Shown: one piece after another, positions 19,949-30,619 of the stretch
Numbering within the stretch: position 1 is the stretch's first letter
Layout of the letters: every line of letters starts with the position of its first letter
Source of the DNA: Chitinophaga sedimenti
GTDB taxonomy: Bacteria > Bacteroidota > Bacteroidia > Chitinophagales > Chitinophagaceae
Reading direction: 5' to 3'
Length of the DNA: 64,000 nucleotides
Assembly: GCF_023156195.1 (NCBI RefSeq)
Contig: NZ_JAKUKA010000001.1
Coordinates: 1-64,000 of the forward strand
The notes under the pieces: generated by a model
What the model saw: only the letters and a program-made list of their open reading frames with translations
What the model was told of the DNA's origin: nothing
The model's database searches: none
Made by a program: the position numbers and the translations under genes

Positions 19949-20041
19949 TCTTTTTTGTTACATTTGAGTGGCCCCGCCGCCAAAGGCGATTTGCGCAGGA
20001 TTCCGGCCTGTATATTGTAACTGGTTGCCAAATAATAGATC

Positions 20042-20816
20042 ATGATTAAACGCCTTTCTGTATGGTGCGCCTTCGGTTTGCTGGTGGCGTGTAATAACAA
20101 CCCGACGCGCGAGCCGCAGGCCGATTCCGCGGAAGTGATCACAGACAACACCGATGCTAACCTCCAGCTGCCCGACCAGCAGGATTCCGTGCTGTTCAAT
20201 AAGTTGGTGGTGACCGGCACGTTTCGCCAGTTCCAGGTGAGTGAGGCAGTGGGGGAGATGGGCTGGACAGGCATCTTCCGGAACGATACCGGTTATTATG
20301 CCGTGCCCACGCAACTGTTTGCCACCCGTGTACCGGGAGCCGGCGGCGATACCATTGATATGGAAATTGCCGCCGATAACCGGGATTCATTGCTGGTGGC
20401 TGTAAGCAGCAAACTGGGATTGCCATCGGGATATATCAAAACGGCTTCCCTGCCGGAAGATCCCTGCATTACCGCGGGAAAGCGGTTCAGGCTTAAGTTC
20501 GAAGACCAGCTCTATGAGCTCTTCGCTACCGGCGATACCACCCGCCCCAACGCGGTATCGCGTTATCGGCTGTATATCTCAACGGAAAGAAACGGGGAAA
20601 AGAGGACCCAGCTGATTGGTGCGGTGCCGCAGTTCCGGTGGTAGATGGTATGTGTTTGCTTTTTGCCGGCGATATGGATGGCGATGGTTTCTGGATCTTT
20701 TGATCGATACGTCGGCCGATGAACGCTTTGTATCACCTACGCTGTACTTGTCGCGGTTTGCCGAAACCCCCGACGTGTTAAAGGTGGTGGGCTACTTCAA
20801 TCTGGCGGGGTTATAA
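20042..20816 (+). CDS. lipoprotein of unknown function (frameshifted)
   Basis: A lipobox (FGLLVAC) lies near residue 17. About 255 residues in all; the C-terminal part restored across two breaks contains FAGDMDGDGFLDLLIDTS, an FG-GAP/calcium-loop-like motif (DxDGDGxxDLL). Breaks are at 20635-20639 (CCGGG read as CCGG) and 20690-20694 (TTCCTGG read as TTCTGG). It is surface or periplasmic by its lipobox; the function is not recognised. Confidence 0.7.
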
Positions 20817-20822
20817 CATAAA

Positions 20823-20854
20823 AAAGGGGCTGCTTCCTCAAAAGCAACCCCTTT
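20823..20854. terminator. terminator
   Basis: AAAGGGG-TGCTT paired with AAGCA-CCCCTTT, with one internal mismatch, between converging genes. Confidence 0.75.
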
Positions 20855-20937
20855 GCTGTTTCTTTTCTCATTCACATAACCATCCTGTCTTAAAGAAACA
20901 GTTAAACTGCAGGTACTCTGCTACCAGCGTTGATTAA

Positions 20938-21566
20938 TTATTTCTTCGCGTCCAGTTTCTCTTTCAGCGTTTTAGCATGTTCCAGGTGCGCGCGCAGTTC
21001 TGGCAGCGCATCGGTGAACGCTTTTTCACGTCCGGGTCGTTTGACTTATCTGCCGATTTCTCAAACATATCGATCGCTTTCTCGTGTTTATCTACCAGGT
21101 CGTCTACATATGCTTTATCAAAATCAAGTCCTGTCTTTTCGCCTGTTTTGTTAATGTCGTCCAGTTGTCCCTGTTCAATAGTTTCAGGCAGTGTAAATGA
21201 TTTTTTCTTTGCGAGGTCAACAAGCTGTTTGTTCAGTTTGTTGTGCGCCGTTACCATCATGGCAGCGATCTTTTTCACGTCCGCATCGGTGGCTTTGGTT
21301 TTAGCTGCTTCGGAAGCTTTTACTTCGTACAGTCCGTCCGAATAAGCGCGTACCACACGTTTGGAATCATCTTCCAGCGAATCGGTCGCAAATTTGTCTT
21401 TGTTCATGTCGATTGCATCGCCCTTGTCCACGAGCGAATCGGAGATTTCCGTGTTAGCGGTGTCCGAATTGTTTGTCTGGGTGCCGGAGTTACAAGCATT
21501 CAACATCACAAAAGATCCACAGATCAGTGCCGTTCCGGTGAGGGTCTTCAAATTCAGCTTTTTCAT
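20938..21566 (-). CDS. DUF4142 lipoprotein
   Basis: About 208 residues with lipobox MLNAC. The body is a ferritin-like helical bundle with the DUF4142 signature (AAMMVTAHNKLNKQLVDLAKK, later LVDKHEKAIDMFEKSA). The role is not established; family members occur near stress genes. The C-terminus is restored by adding one A in the run near 21018. Confidence 0.85.
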
Positions 21567-21771
21567 GGTTTTCCATTTTTTATTGCTGATAGGGTTGAAA
21601 AGATTGTGCCAATGGTATAAGCCCCTCATAATCTGTTGTTTACTGCCCAAAATTGTGGACTCCAATCCCCGTAACGGTTCTTCCTGTGCATAAAAAGTAG
21701 GGGAATGCACGGTTAGATTACAAATTATCTATATATTTATAGCCGTTTAAAAAATACGGCCCTATACACCT

Positions 21772-22563
21772 ATGAGAACCGCATTCACCATCGCCGCATT
21801 GCTGGTCGTGCAGCTGTTGCATGCCCAGGGGCCGCACGTTAAGGCTGCACAGCCGCTCCCTTTCGAGGAAAAAATGAACGTTGTAGCGTGGCTTTGCAGC
21901 TACGACAGCGTAGCCACCTTTATTTCCGATATTGCGATGACCATGCCGTATGAGCAGCGCCTCCGCATCGGGCGTCACTGGTTTTGTCTGCAAGGGCCGG
22001 ACGGGGTATGGCAGGCGGTGTTCGGCCGTTTCGCCAACGGGCGGTACGACCTGGTGAGCCATTACCGCATGGTCGATTCGTTTAATATAGACCAGGTATG
22101 CGATGCGGATACGGCCATGCTAAACAGCCACTCCCGGGCCATCGACAATGCCTATGCCGAAGCGTCGAAGATAATAGGGCCCTCCCAGGTGCGTTTTAAT
22201 AAATTCCTGAAAGATAACCCTGACGGTACCCTCAGCATCTGGATGATGCCCTCGGTACAGTCGGCCGACATCGCGATGTATGGTGGGGAGTTTTATTATA
22301 AATTTGATAAAACGGGTACAGCGGTGCTGGACCGGAACGAATACTACACCGGAAGGTTCCGCGGTTTTAAAACGGGCAGCCCCCGCGAAATTCACCTGGA
22401 CTACCTGCAAGACGATACACCCACCTTAGGGGCCATGTATTTTGCCTGGCGTAACCGTAAAGTTTTCGGCGATATCTATATCGAAAACAAAGTAAACAGG
22501 ATGGTACTATCCTATAATGAGGATAAAGGGTATCATTGGGTTACGACCGGCAGGAAGAAATAG
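21772..22563 (+). CDS. secreted protein of unknown function
   Basis: 263 residues, intact frame, with a short signal peptide (MRTAFTIAALLVVQLLHAQ). The rest is mixed alpha/beta with a conserved-looking core (IGRHWFCLQGPDGVWQAVFG) and a later strand-rich half ending in basic residues. No family is recognised. It has no obvious partner among its neighbours. Confidence 0.65.
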   Translation: MRTAFTIAALLVVQLLHAQGPHVKAAQPLPFEEKMNVVAWLCSYDSVATFISDIAMTMPYEQRLRIGRHWFCLQGPDGVWQAVFGRFANGRYDLVSHYRMVDSFNIDQVCDADTAMLNSHSRAIDNAYAEASKIIGPSQVRFNKFLKDNPDGTLSIWMMPSVQSADIAMYGGEFYYKFDKTGTAVLDRNEYYTGRFRGFKTGSPREIHLDYLQDDTPTLGAMYFAWRNRKVFGDIYIENKVNRMVLSYNEDKGYHWVTTGRKK

Positions 22564-22726
22564 CAGAAACTTATATTCGTTCAACCATTTACGTTATTGG
22601 GGAAAGACCGGTATCTTGTCCGCCGGATAACAGCGTGATTATTAATATGCAGTACCGCGCTGTACCTGGGTATAGATCAAATGTATCTTTCATTGGTATT
22701 ATGCCATTTATAAAACGGGTTTTTAA

Positions 22727-24343
22727 ATGTTACACTGGATTAAAAGCATACTTGGCGCCGATCCCAGCCCCCAATACTCCTGGGTTACGGCCAAATCACT
22801 TTTCCAGTTTGTTAGTGAGCACATCGATCTCTCCGGTAAGTTGGATGAGAAAGCCCTCGTGTTGCCCGACGAGGAGCCACTACCACCCGGCGCCGATTTA
22901 CGGTATGCGGCAGGGCTAAAAGATGCGCTGGCAGCCATTTCGGAACAGGGGGAAGAGGAGGTAACGCAAATGGCCGAACAGGTAGTACAGTTGCTGCAAA
23001 AGGTAGCCACCCGCGGAGATATTACCGCAGGCAACCAGTTGTTCAATTTCCTGGTCAATAACGGTGACCTGATGGCATACATCGATCCGGTGCTGGAACG
23101 TGTTGTGCAGCTTAATCTTGAAATAGAACCACATTTATACCTGTTCGCTAAGTTACTCACTTTTGAATGCGCCCACCGCAACGGGGTGAAGTTCGGTATG
23201 GCCTTGCTGGGCCTGTGCCGCCGCGATGAAGTGCTGCCCATGTTGCGTATGTTAGGACTGCATGATGAATTCACGATTTACAGCACCATCGCCATTATTT
23301 ATCTTTCTCCCGATCCGGAAACGGACCTCTGGAACCTGGCGCGCCAGGTCGACGGCTGGGGGCGGGTACAGGTGGTCGACCGGCTTGCGTTGCTGGCGGA
23401 GGATGAAGCGGTAAAGGACTGGCTGGTACGCGAAGGGTACAGGAACAGCATCATGTACGAGTACCTCGCATACACCTGCGCCCTGCACGGGGAGCTGCAT
23501 GAAAAGTTAGATGTTCCCGCCATCGATAAACAGTTGTTTGCCGCGGCGGGCGACCTGCTCGAAGCCATGATCATGGGCGGACCGGCAGAAGATATTAATG
23601 AGTATGAATTTGCCGCGCCGGCCATTGAAAACTACGTGCGCCATGCCCGGACGCTGGCCGATAATGTACACGATTTTTACATCCTCCACGAAATAGGCAA
23701 CTATATTGCGCTGGAAACGCGCGACTGGAAAGTACTTCGCAATAACGGCTGGACGCAGGACCTGCGCTCCAACGTGTTAATCGATATCATGGGTATTATC
23801 CAGCAACCGGGCTGGCATAAGCGGGTGATGGCAGGGTTGCAGAGCGAAGAAAGTGTCGAGTATTACCAGGCAAAGGAGGCCGCCAAAATTCTGCGCATTA
23901 ATACGGAAGACATTTTCTGGCACCGCCTGCGCATGGAGCCCACTAATAGTAATTCCTGGTACGATGTACTCGATCATGGCAACGGCGTGCACATTGACGA
24001 TGCGGTACGTTACGCTATGGAAACATTATTACAGCAAAACGTCGATAATGAAGGTGCAGCAATACAGGCAGGTTTGTCGCTCGATTTTTTAGTGAACGCA
24101 CTGGCCAAACATCCCGGTAAGGGAGAAACGTTATTGCTGGCGGCGTTGCAAAGTACGCAGCTGCGCAGCCGGAGTATGGCCGTACGTACATTAAGTGTAT
24201 GGGAACAGGACGACTGGACGCCCGCTCTTCGTGATGCCCTGCTGCGGCTGGGCGCCACAGAGCCGCATGAAAGTTTGCGCCACGACATCCGTAAGGTGTT
24301 AAGCGGGGAGATTTTAGATGATGAAGAAAGTGATGAAAGTTGA
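22727..24343 (+). CDS. large cytoplasmic helical-repeat protein of unknown function
   Basis: 538 residues, unbroken, highly acidic, with no signal peptide. The second half shows repeated amphipathic helix pairs (VNALAKHPGKGETLLLAAL, MAVRTLSVWEQDDWTPALRD, LRLGATEPHESLRHDIRKVL) like HEAT-type repeats. The C-terminus is DDEESDES. The stop codon lies inside a copy of the dispersed repeat. I do not recognise the family; an interaction scaffold is plausible from the fold only. Confidence 0.7.
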   Translation: MLHWIKSILGADPSPQYSWVTAKSLFQFVSEHIDLSGKLDEKALVLPDEEPLPPGADLRYAAGLKDALAAISEQGEEEVTQMAEQVVQLLQKVATRGDITAGNQLFNFLVNNGDLMAYIDPVLERVVQLNLEIEPHLYLFAKLLTFECAHRNGVKFGMALLGLCRRDEVLPMLRMLGLHDEFTIYSTIAIIYLSPDPETDLWNLARQVDGWGRVQVVDRLALLAEDEAVKDWLVREGYRNSIMYEYLAYTCALHGELHEKLDVPAIDKQLFAAAGDLLEAMIMGGPAEDINEYEFAAPAIENYVRHARTLADNVHDFYILHEIGNYIALETRDWKVLRNNGWTQDLRSNVLIDIMGIIQQPGWHKRVMAGLQSEESVEYYQAKEAAKILRINTEDIFWHRLRMEPTNSNSWYDVLDHGNGVHIDDAVRYAMETLLQQNVDNEGAAIQAGLSLDFLVNALAKHPGKGETLLLAALQSTQLRSRSMAVRTLSVWEQDDWTPALRDALLRLGATEPHESLRHDIRKVLSGEILDDEESDES

Positions 24344-24366
24344 AGTGTGCGACGCAACGGCAGTTG
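24341..24366 (+). repeat. dispersed repeat copy 3, overlapping a stop codon
   Basis: TGAAGTGTGCGACGCAACGG is identical to the copy at 51384. Its first three bases are the TGA of the preceding gene. Confidence 0.85.
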
Positions 24367-24376
24367 AAGAATGTAC

Positions 24377-24650
24377 TTAAGATGACCCCAAAGGAATAGT
24401 AAAAGTAAACACAGACCCTTTCCCCAATTCACTCTCTACCTCCAGCAGGCCTCCATGGCGCTGCACGATCTGCGAGGAAATATATAAACCCAGTCCCATT
24501 CCCGGAAATGTATGCATGTTATTGGTGGTAACACGGTAGAAGCGGTCAAATATTTTAGGTAGATCTGCTGCCGGTATACCGTATCCCTCATCACGCACGC
24601 GTATCTGCACGCCGTCTCCGGTGTTCGCGGGTGCAATGAAGGCACTACTA
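24377..24650 (-). pseudogene. histidine kinase remnant (ATPase domain only)
   Basis: About 78-90 codons encode the end of a HATPase_c domain: G1 box RDEGYGIP, F box IFDRFYRV, G2 box GMGLGLYISS, then the final strand. The N box, the histidine-bearing dimerisation domain and any sensor are absent. Upstream sequence runs straight into the hemL terminator. It has no promoter and cannot phosphorylate anything, so it is a deletion remnant, or less likely an assembly join. Confidence 0.8.
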
Positions 24651-24665
24651 TTATGCCATAAAAAA

Positions 24666-24689
24666 AGCCGCCCCGGAAACGGGGCAGCT
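24666..24689 (-). terminator. terminator of the haem operon
   Basis: A GC-rich stem (GCTGCCCCG / CGGGGCGGC, one wobble) followed on the minus strand by six T. Confidence 0.8.
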
Positions 24690-24720
24690 CAGGATTGGAA
24701 CCTCTTGTTCCGCTCGTTAA

Positions 24721-26007
24721 CTATTTAATCGCCTGCATGGCCGATTTGGCGGCGTTTACAGTGAATTCGATGTCTTCGTTAGTGATCGCATGGCTCACAA
24801 ACCAGGTTTCGAATGCAGAAGGTGGTAAATACACACCGCGCTCCAGCATGGCATGGAAGAACCGGCGGAATAGTTCATTGTTTGCACCAGATGCTGAGTT
24901 GAAGTCCACGATCGGGTACTCTGCAAAGTGTACGCTGATCATGGAACCGATCTGGTTGATCTGGTATACCACACCCGCAGCGCCAAATGCTTCGCGCAGT
25001 CCGGCCGCCAGCAGGTTGGTTTTTCTTCCAGCTGGGTATAGATCTGTGGATTTTCGTTCAGCGTGTTCAGCAAGGTATAACCTGCGATCATCGCAATGGG
25101 ATTGCCGCTCAATGTACCAGCCTGGTATACTTTGCCGGCTGGAGCAATGTGTTCCATCAGCTCCCTGCGACCGGCGAACGCGCCTACAGGCATGCCGCCG
25201 CCAATGATTTTACCGAAGGTTACCAGGTCTGCTTTGATGTTCAGCAGTTCCTGTGCGCCACCGCGGGCAAGGCGGAAGCCGGTCATCACTTCGTCGAGGA
25301 TCAGCAGGATGCCATGCTCGTCGCACAGGTTGCGCAAACCTTCCAGGAAGCCCGGTTGTGGCAGGATGCAGCCCATGTTGCCCGCCACGGGTTCAATGAT
25401 GATGGCGGCAATCTCGTCCGGGTTTTCCGCGATCAGCTGCTGTACCGCAGGCAGGTTATTGTAGGGGGCAGTCAGTGTATCTGCTGCCACAGTAGCCGTT
25501 ACACCGGGCACCGATTGAATACCCAGCGTGGCAACACCGCTCCCGGCGCTTACAAGGAACGAGTCGGCATGACCGTGATAGTTGCCTTCGAATTTGATGA
25601 ATTTATTCCTGCCGGTATACCCGCGGGCCAGGCGGATGGCGGTCATACAGGCTTCTGTGCCGGAGTTGACCATGCGCACCATATCTACGTTGGGCACCAT
25701 GCTGACAAGCAGCTCCGCCACTTGAATTTCCAGCTCGGTGGGCGCACCAAAGGAAGTAGAGTAGGTCGCGTATTCCTGGATGGCATTCACTACCGGCTGG
25801 TATGCGTGCCCCATGATCATCGGGCCCCCAGGAGTTGATATAATCGATATAACGGTTGCCGTCTACATCATACATGTAGGCGCCTTTGGCCGATTTCATG
25901 AACACAGGCGTGCCGCCTACGCTCCTGAACGCACGTACGGGCGAGTTTACCCCGCCGGGCATCAGCGTTTGCGCTTTTTCAAATAAGGATTTGCTCTGGT
26001 CAAACAT
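24721..26007 (-). CDS. hemL: glutamate-1-semialdehyde 2,1-aminomutase
   Basis: This PLP/PMP enzyme converts glutamate-1-semialdehyde to 5-aminolevulinate, the second step of the C5 pathway. About 428 residues start at [20 protein letters not shown]. The PLP lysine is in [15 protein letters not shown]. Breaks near 25826 (extra C in GGGCCC) and near 25025 (A-run one short) need bridging. It is the last gene of the hemACDEFBL operon. Confidence 0.93.
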
Positions 26008-26033
26008 GTCAGGCGTTATTTTTCATGGAATAA

Positions 26034-27008
26034 TTAACCGATAATCAGTTTGGCGGCGTCTTTCGCAAAGTAGGTCGCGATCAGATCGGCGCCGGCGCGA
26101 CGGATGCTGGTCAGGCTTTCCAGCACGGCTTTTTCTTCATTCAGCCAGCCCATTTTAGCGGCGGCTTTAATCATGGCGTATTCACCGCTCACATGGTAAG
26201 CGCTTACCGGAACGGTCACGCTGTCCTTAATCAACCGCATAATATCAAGGTAGGCCATCGCCGGTTTTACCATCACGATGTCTGCTCCCTCATCTACGTC
26301 CATCAACGTTTCCTTCAGGGCTTCGCGCGCATTGGCGTAGTCCATCTGGTACGTTTTTTTGTCACCGAAACCGGGCGCGGAATCCAGCGCATCGCGGAAG
26401 GGACCATAGAAGCAGGATGCATATTTGGCACTGTATGCCATGATTCCCGTCTTTGTAAAGTTGTTCTCTTCCAGTATTTCACGGATGGCTAAAATGCGGC
26501 CGTCCATCATGTCACTAGGCGCCACAATATCTGCGCCAGCCTGTGCATGGCTGAGGCTCATTTCGGCTAACACGTTTACGGTCGCGTCGTTCACGATCTC
26601 TTCACCTTCCACGATGCCATCATGGCCGTAAATGGAGAAGGGATCGAGTGCTACGTCGGTCATCACCACCATGGCAGGTTCGGCTTCCTTCACCGTTTTG
26701 ATGGCGCGTTGCATAAGACCGTTGGGATTCAGCGCTTCCGTTCCCTTGTTATCTTTCAGGTTGTCTTCACACTTAATGAATAATAATACGCTCTTAATCC
26801 CGAGGCTCCACAATTCCTTTACTTCCGCTTTCAGCAGATCGAGTGTAAACCGGTAGTAGCCTGGCATGGAAGATATTTCCTCCTTTTTATTGCTGCCTTC
26901 GATCACGAACAGCGGTGCAATAAAATGCTCGGGCCTTAAAATCGTTTCCGCCACCATTGCCCGGATAGCGGGAGATTGTCTGAGTATCCTGTTTCTTCTG
27001 ATCATCAT
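26034..27008 (-). CDS. hemB: 5-aminolevulinate dehydratase (porphobilinogen synthase)
   Basis: 324 residues, intact. It condenses two 5-aminolevulinates to porphobilinogen. The Schiff-base lysines are in MAYSAKYASCFYGPFRDA and MVKPAMAYLD. The metal-site loop reads DVALDPFSIYGHDG, with Asp/Ala in place of the three Zn-binding cysteines, so this is the Mg-type rather than the Zn-type enzyme. It lies 26 bp upstream of hemL. Confidence 0.95.
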   Translation of the reverse strand: MMIRRNRILRQSPAIRAMVAETILRPEHFIAPLFVIEGSNKKEEISSMPGYYRFTLDLLKAEVKELWSLGIKSVLLFIKCEDNLKDNKGTEALNPNGLMQRAIKTVKEAEPAMVVMTDVALDPFSIYGHDGIVEGEEIVNDATVNVLAEMSLSHAQAGADIVAPSDMMDGRILAIREILEENNFTKTGIMAYSAKYASCFYGPFRDALDSAPGFGDKKTYQMDYANAREALKETLMDVDEGADIVMVKPAMAYLDIMRLIKDSVTVPVSAYHVSGEYAMIKAAAKMGWLNEEKAVLESLTSIRRAGADLIATYFAKDAAKLIIG

Positions 27009-27035
27009 GCGCTCCTTATTTTAAGATGGTAAATA

Positions 27036-27956
27036 TTATTGTATGTTGATCCAGTCCTGCGGCTTCAGGTGCTCCACGAGTTCCGCTTCCGGACTTCCCG
27101 GTGCGGGATGGTAGTCATATTCCCAGCGTGCGCGCGGCGGAAGGCTCATCAGGATGGACTCGATACGACCATTGGTTTTTAAGCCGAACAAGGTACCGCG
27201 GTCGTGAATAAGATTGAACTCTACATAACGTCCCCGGCGGTATTCCTGCCAGTCGATGTGTTCCTGCGTGTAAGGCAGGTCTTTTCTTTTCTCCACTATA
27301 GGAAGATAGGCTTGCAGGAAGGCATTGCCGTTCGCCATCGAAAAAGCGAGGATGTCTTCCGCTTTCTGCGTATCGTTGGGACGAAGATAGTCGTAAAATA
27401 TACCACCAATGCCACGGGCTTCGTCGCCACGATGTTTATTGGTGAAATACTCGTCGCACACTTTTTTATATTTCGGATACAGGTCTGCTCCAAAAGGATC
27501 ACAGGCATTTTTAAAGGTCGTATGGAAGTGTTTTCCATCTTCTTTAAAAAGATAGTACGGGGTTAAGTCCGCACCGCCGCCAAACCAGCTGTCGATGAAC
27601 CTGCCGCTTTGATCATATAGCTCGAAGTAGCGCCAGTTTGCATGCACCGTAGGTACAAAAGGGTTCAGCGGGTGAATCACCAGCGAAATACCAGCTGCGA
27701 GGAAGTTACAATCTTCCGCCACACCAAAGTGTTTGATCATGGCGGGCGCAAGTTTTCCGTATACCACGGAGGTATTTACGCCACCCTTTTCAAACACATT
27801 GCCGCCGCTGATCACACGCGTTTTACCGCCACCGCCTTCGGCGCGTTCCCACTTGTCTTCGCGGAATTTCGCTTTACCGTCGAGCTGTTCCAGGCCGGCG
27901 CAGATCTCGTCCTGCAGGCGGTGAATAAAAGTTATGAACTGGTCTTTTATTTCCAT
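27036..27956 (-). CDS. hemF: coproporphyrinogen III oxidase, oxygen-dependent
   Basis: 306 residues, intact. Oxidative decarboxylation of coproporphyrinogen III to protoporphyrinogen IX uses O2. Signatures are SWFGGGADLTPYYLF and RYVEFNLIHDRGTLFGL. Using the aerobic HemF implies haem is made under oxic conditions; any HemN would be elsewhere. Confidence 0.95.
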   Translation of the reverse strand: MEIKDQFITFIHRLQDEICAGLEQLDGKAKFREDKWERAEGGGGKTRVISGGNVFEKGGVNTSVVYGKLAPAMIKHFGVAEDCNFLAAGISLVIHPLNPFVPTVHANWRYFELYDQSGRFIDSWFGGGADLTPYYLFKEDGKHFHTTFKNACDPFGADLYPKYKKVCDEYFTNKHRGDEARGIGGIFYDYLRPNDTQKAEDILAFSMANGNAFLQAYLPIVEKRKDLPYTQEHIDWQEYRRGRYVEFNLIHDRGTLFGLKTNGRIESILMSLPPRARWEYDYHPAPGSPEAELVEHLKPQDWINIQ

Positions 27957-27959
27957 GCT

Positions 27960-28991
27960 TTAAATGCTGTATGCTTTAACGGCGTCTACAAATGCGCGGG
28001 CATGATCTACCGGAACGTGCGGCAGGATGCCGTGGCCGAGGTTGGCAATGTAACGCTGGGTGCCAAAGCCGTCGATCATCGTCTTTACAGATTGCTGAAT
28101 TTCAGGAATAGGCGCCAGCAATTTAGCCGGGTCAAAGTTGCCCTGCAAAGTAACATTGTTACCCGCAAACTGGCGGGCGAGCCGGGGTTTAATGGCCCAG
28201 TCCACCCCCAGGCCAGCTGCGCCGGTGGCAGCCATTTCCTCCAGTGCAAACCAGGCGCCTTTGGCAAATACGATCACGGGACAAACATCTTTTAATGCAG
28301 CCACGATCTGGCGGATATATTTTAATGAGAAGTTCTCAAAATCTTCCGGACTTAACAAACCGCCCCAGCTATCGAACACCTGTACGGTGTCGGCGCCTGC
28401 TTTTACCTGCTCTTTCAGGTAAGCGATCGTCGTGTCGGTCACCATCTGCAGCACCTGGTGGGCAGCGTCCGGTTGTTTGTAACAGAATTCTTTAGCGGCA
28501 TCGAAGGTTTTAGAACCTTTACCCTGTACCATGTAGCAGAGCAATGTCCATGGTGCGCCTGCGAAACCGATGAGGGGAACGCGGCCCGCCAGTGTTTTTT
28601 TGGTGAGCGCCAGTGCTTCGAATACGTAGCCCAGTGTTTCATTCACATTAGGTACGTGGATGCGTTTAATATCATCTACCGTTTTGATGGGATCGGGGAG
28701 GAGCGGGCCAAGTTTTTCCACCAGCTGTACTTCCATACCCATGGCCTGCGGCACCACCAGAATGTCGGAGAAGATAATCGCTGCGTCTACACCAACCTGG
28801 TCTACCGGCATAACGGTAATTTCGGTGGCCAGGGCAGGGTTCTGGCAGCGCTCGAAGAAGGAATATTTTTCGCGCAGTTTGATGTAGTCGGGAAGGTAGC
28901 GGCCTGCCTGGCGCATCATCCATACCGGTACACGTTCTGTTTTTTCACCCTTCAGGGCCCTCAGCATAAGATCGTTCTGTAATCCGCTCAT
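27960..28991 (-). CDS. hemE: uroporphyrinogen decarboxylase
   Basis: 343 residues, intact. Removes four carboxyl groups from uroporphyrinogen III. The N-terminal signature [16 protein letters not shown] and [16 protein letters not shown] are typical. Only 3 bp separate it from hemF, implying translational coupling. Confidence 0.95.
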   Translation of the reverse strand: MSGLQNDLMLRALKGEKTERVPVWMMRQAGRYLPDYIKLREKYSFFERCQNPALATEITVMPVDQVGVDAAIIFSDILVVPQAMGMEVQLVEKLGPLLPDPIKTVDDIKRIHVPNVNETLGYVFEALALTKKTLAGRVPLIGFAGAPWTLLCYMVQGKGSKTFDAAKEFCYKQPDAAHQVLQMVTDTTIAYLKEQVKAGADTVQVFDSWGGLLSPEDFENFSLKYIRQIVAALKDVCPVIVFAKGAWFALEEMAATGAAGLGVDWAIKPRLARQFAGNNVTLQGNFDPAKLLAPIPEIQQSVKTMIDGFGTQRYIANLGHGILPHVPVDHARAFVDAVKAYSI

Positions 28992-28994
28992 TCT

Positions 28995-29702
28995 TTACGA
29001 TTGATTGTTAAAATAATGTATGGCTGTGTGGACGAGCGACTCCGCCGTTGCGGCTTCGCTGACCACGATGGTGTTTTGTGTGAATTCGCGCAGCACGCCG
29101 GCCGTGGTTTGCCCGATGGCGAAACAGATGGTTTCCGGGGCAGGCGTGTTGTTGGCGAAGTAACTGCGGATGCCGCTGGGGCTGTAAAACAGGATCCCGT
29201 CGTATTGTCCGGCGAGGGTATTTTGCAGTTCCGTGGTTTCGTACACGGTAATCTCCTCCAGCGGAACATTTTGTTGCGCCAGGGCTACCGGCAGTTCGTC
29301 GCGGCGGATATTTCCGCAGAAAAACACGATGTTTTTCGCCTGCTGGTGGAGCAGGATAACGGCGAGGACCGCGCTGCTCACGGCATTGGCTACGACCGTG
29401 CTGTTGGGAAAATATTCCTGCACCGCTTCGATGGTCGCGCCGGGGAGGCAGTACAGTTCCCATTTGGCCAGCGTGGTATCGCCCAATGCCGCCACTGCCT
29501 TTACTGCATTGGCACTGGTGAATACAGCGCTCACGCGGCTTTGCAGCAGTTCCTGCAAACGTGCTCTTAAAGCAGGCGTATCTGCATAACTAATACTGAT
29601 AAACGCACGGGGAATGATTTGCACGCCACTATCGGCGGCTGATTGTATCAGCGCGACATCAATCCTTTTGGTGCTGAGTATGCGATGTTTATACGCCGGC
29701 AT
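28995..29702 (-). CDS. hemD: uroporphyrinogen-III synthase
   Basis: 235 residues from ATG 29702-29700 (MPAYKHRILSTKRID). Closes and inverts ring D of hydroxymethylbilane. HemD is poorly conserved; FTSANAVKAVAALG, FYSPSGIRSYF and CFAIGQTTAGVL fit the two-domain family. The start lies inside hemC (14-bp overlap), and the stop is 3 bp before hemE. Confidence 0.88.
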   Translation of the reverse strand: MPAYKHRILSTKRIDVALIQSAADSGVQIIPRAFISISYADTPALRARLQELLQSRVSAVFTSANAVKAVAALGDTTLAKWELYCLPGATIEAVQEYFPNSTVVANAVSSAVLAVILLHQQAKNIVFFCGNIRRDELPVALAQQNVPLEEITVYETTELQNTLAGQYDGILFYSPSGIRSYFANNTPAPETICFAIGQTTAGVLREFTQNTIVVSEAATAESLVHTAIHYFNNQS

Positions 29703-30612
29703 TCCTGATTTGTGCAACGATATGCGATCCGCCCTGGTCCAGGATTTCCTGTGCGGCCTGCTGGCCCAGTGTGGTGGTTTTTTCAAGCGGGAGTGTTCTT
29801 TCCACGGTGTAGGACACGGTACCATCGAGGCTGCAAAGGCTGCCTTCGAACCACAGGGTACCGTCCTCTATCCGGGCATATGCGCTGATCGGGGTGGTAC
29901 ATCCGCCCATTAAAGTACGGAGGAAGTCGCGTTCGATCTTCGTACATACCGAGGTGGCTTCGTGGTTGATGGGTGTAATGGCCTCGCGGCAGAAGTCGTC
30001 GTTGTCGCGGCATACCACTACTACGGCGCCTTGTGCCGGTGCCGGCAGCATCCAGTCCAGTTCTACGGACTCCGGAGGTCGTACCCCGATCCTTTCCAGT
30101 CCGGCTGCCGCGAAGATGGCGCCATTCCAGTTTTCGGACGCGAGTTTCTGCAAACGGGTGTTTACGTTTCCACGCAGGTTATGCAGCTGGTGCTGCGGAA
30201 AACGGCGCAGCCACTGCGCCTTGCGGCGAATGCTGCTTGTAGCAATATGTGCAACGCCCTCCGGGTTATCCGGGAAGGACAGGTCGTTTTTATATACCAG
30301 CAAATCCTTTACGGGGCCGCGTGCTAATACTGCCGCCTGCATGATGCCTTTAGGCAATTGGGTAGGAACGTCTTTGAGGGAATGTACCGCGATATCTATC
30401 TTCCCGCCCAGTAACGCAATGTCCAGGCTTTTGGTGAAGATGCCCTGTACACCGATTTCGTACAACGGGGTCACGAGGTCGATGTCGCCATCGCTTTTGA
30501 TGGGTACGAGTTCAGTACTGTACCCTTGTTTCTCCAACAGGTCTTTTACCTGGTAAGCCTGCCATAATGCGAGCTGGCTTTCCCGGGTGCCTATCTTAAT
30601 CGTTTTTTGCAT
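29689..30612 (-). CDS. hemC: hydroxymethylbilane synthase (porphobilinogen deaminase)
   Basis: 307 residues, intact. Polymerises four porphobilinogens. The N-terminus IKIGTRESQLALWQA, the catalytic Asp region and the dipyrromethane-binding cysteine in LMGGCTTPISAYA are all present. It is coupled to hemA (7-bp gap) and hemD (overlap). Confidence 0.96.
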   Translation of the reverse strand: MQKTIKIGTRESQLALWQAYQVKDLLEKQGYSTELVPIKSDGDIDLVTPLYEIGVQGIFTKSLDIALLGGKIDIAVHSLKDVPTQLPKGIMQAAVLARGPVKDLLVYKNDLSFPDNPEGVAHIATSSIRRKAQWLRRFPQHQLHNLRGNVNTRLQKLASENWNGAIFAAAGLERIGVRPPESVELDWMLPAPAQGAVVVVCRDNDDFCREAITPINHEATSVCTKIERDFLRTLMGGCTTPISAYARIEDGTLWFEGSLCSLDGTVSYTVERTLPLEKTTTLGQQAAQEILDQGGSHIVAQIRNAGV

Positions 30613-30619
30613 GAGCTTA

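Noticed and set aside
22563..22726. Possible small gene or RNA between two unknown genes
   Set aside because: The open frame there overlaps the preceding gene end, has no ribosome site and no conserved features; no stable hairpin seen.
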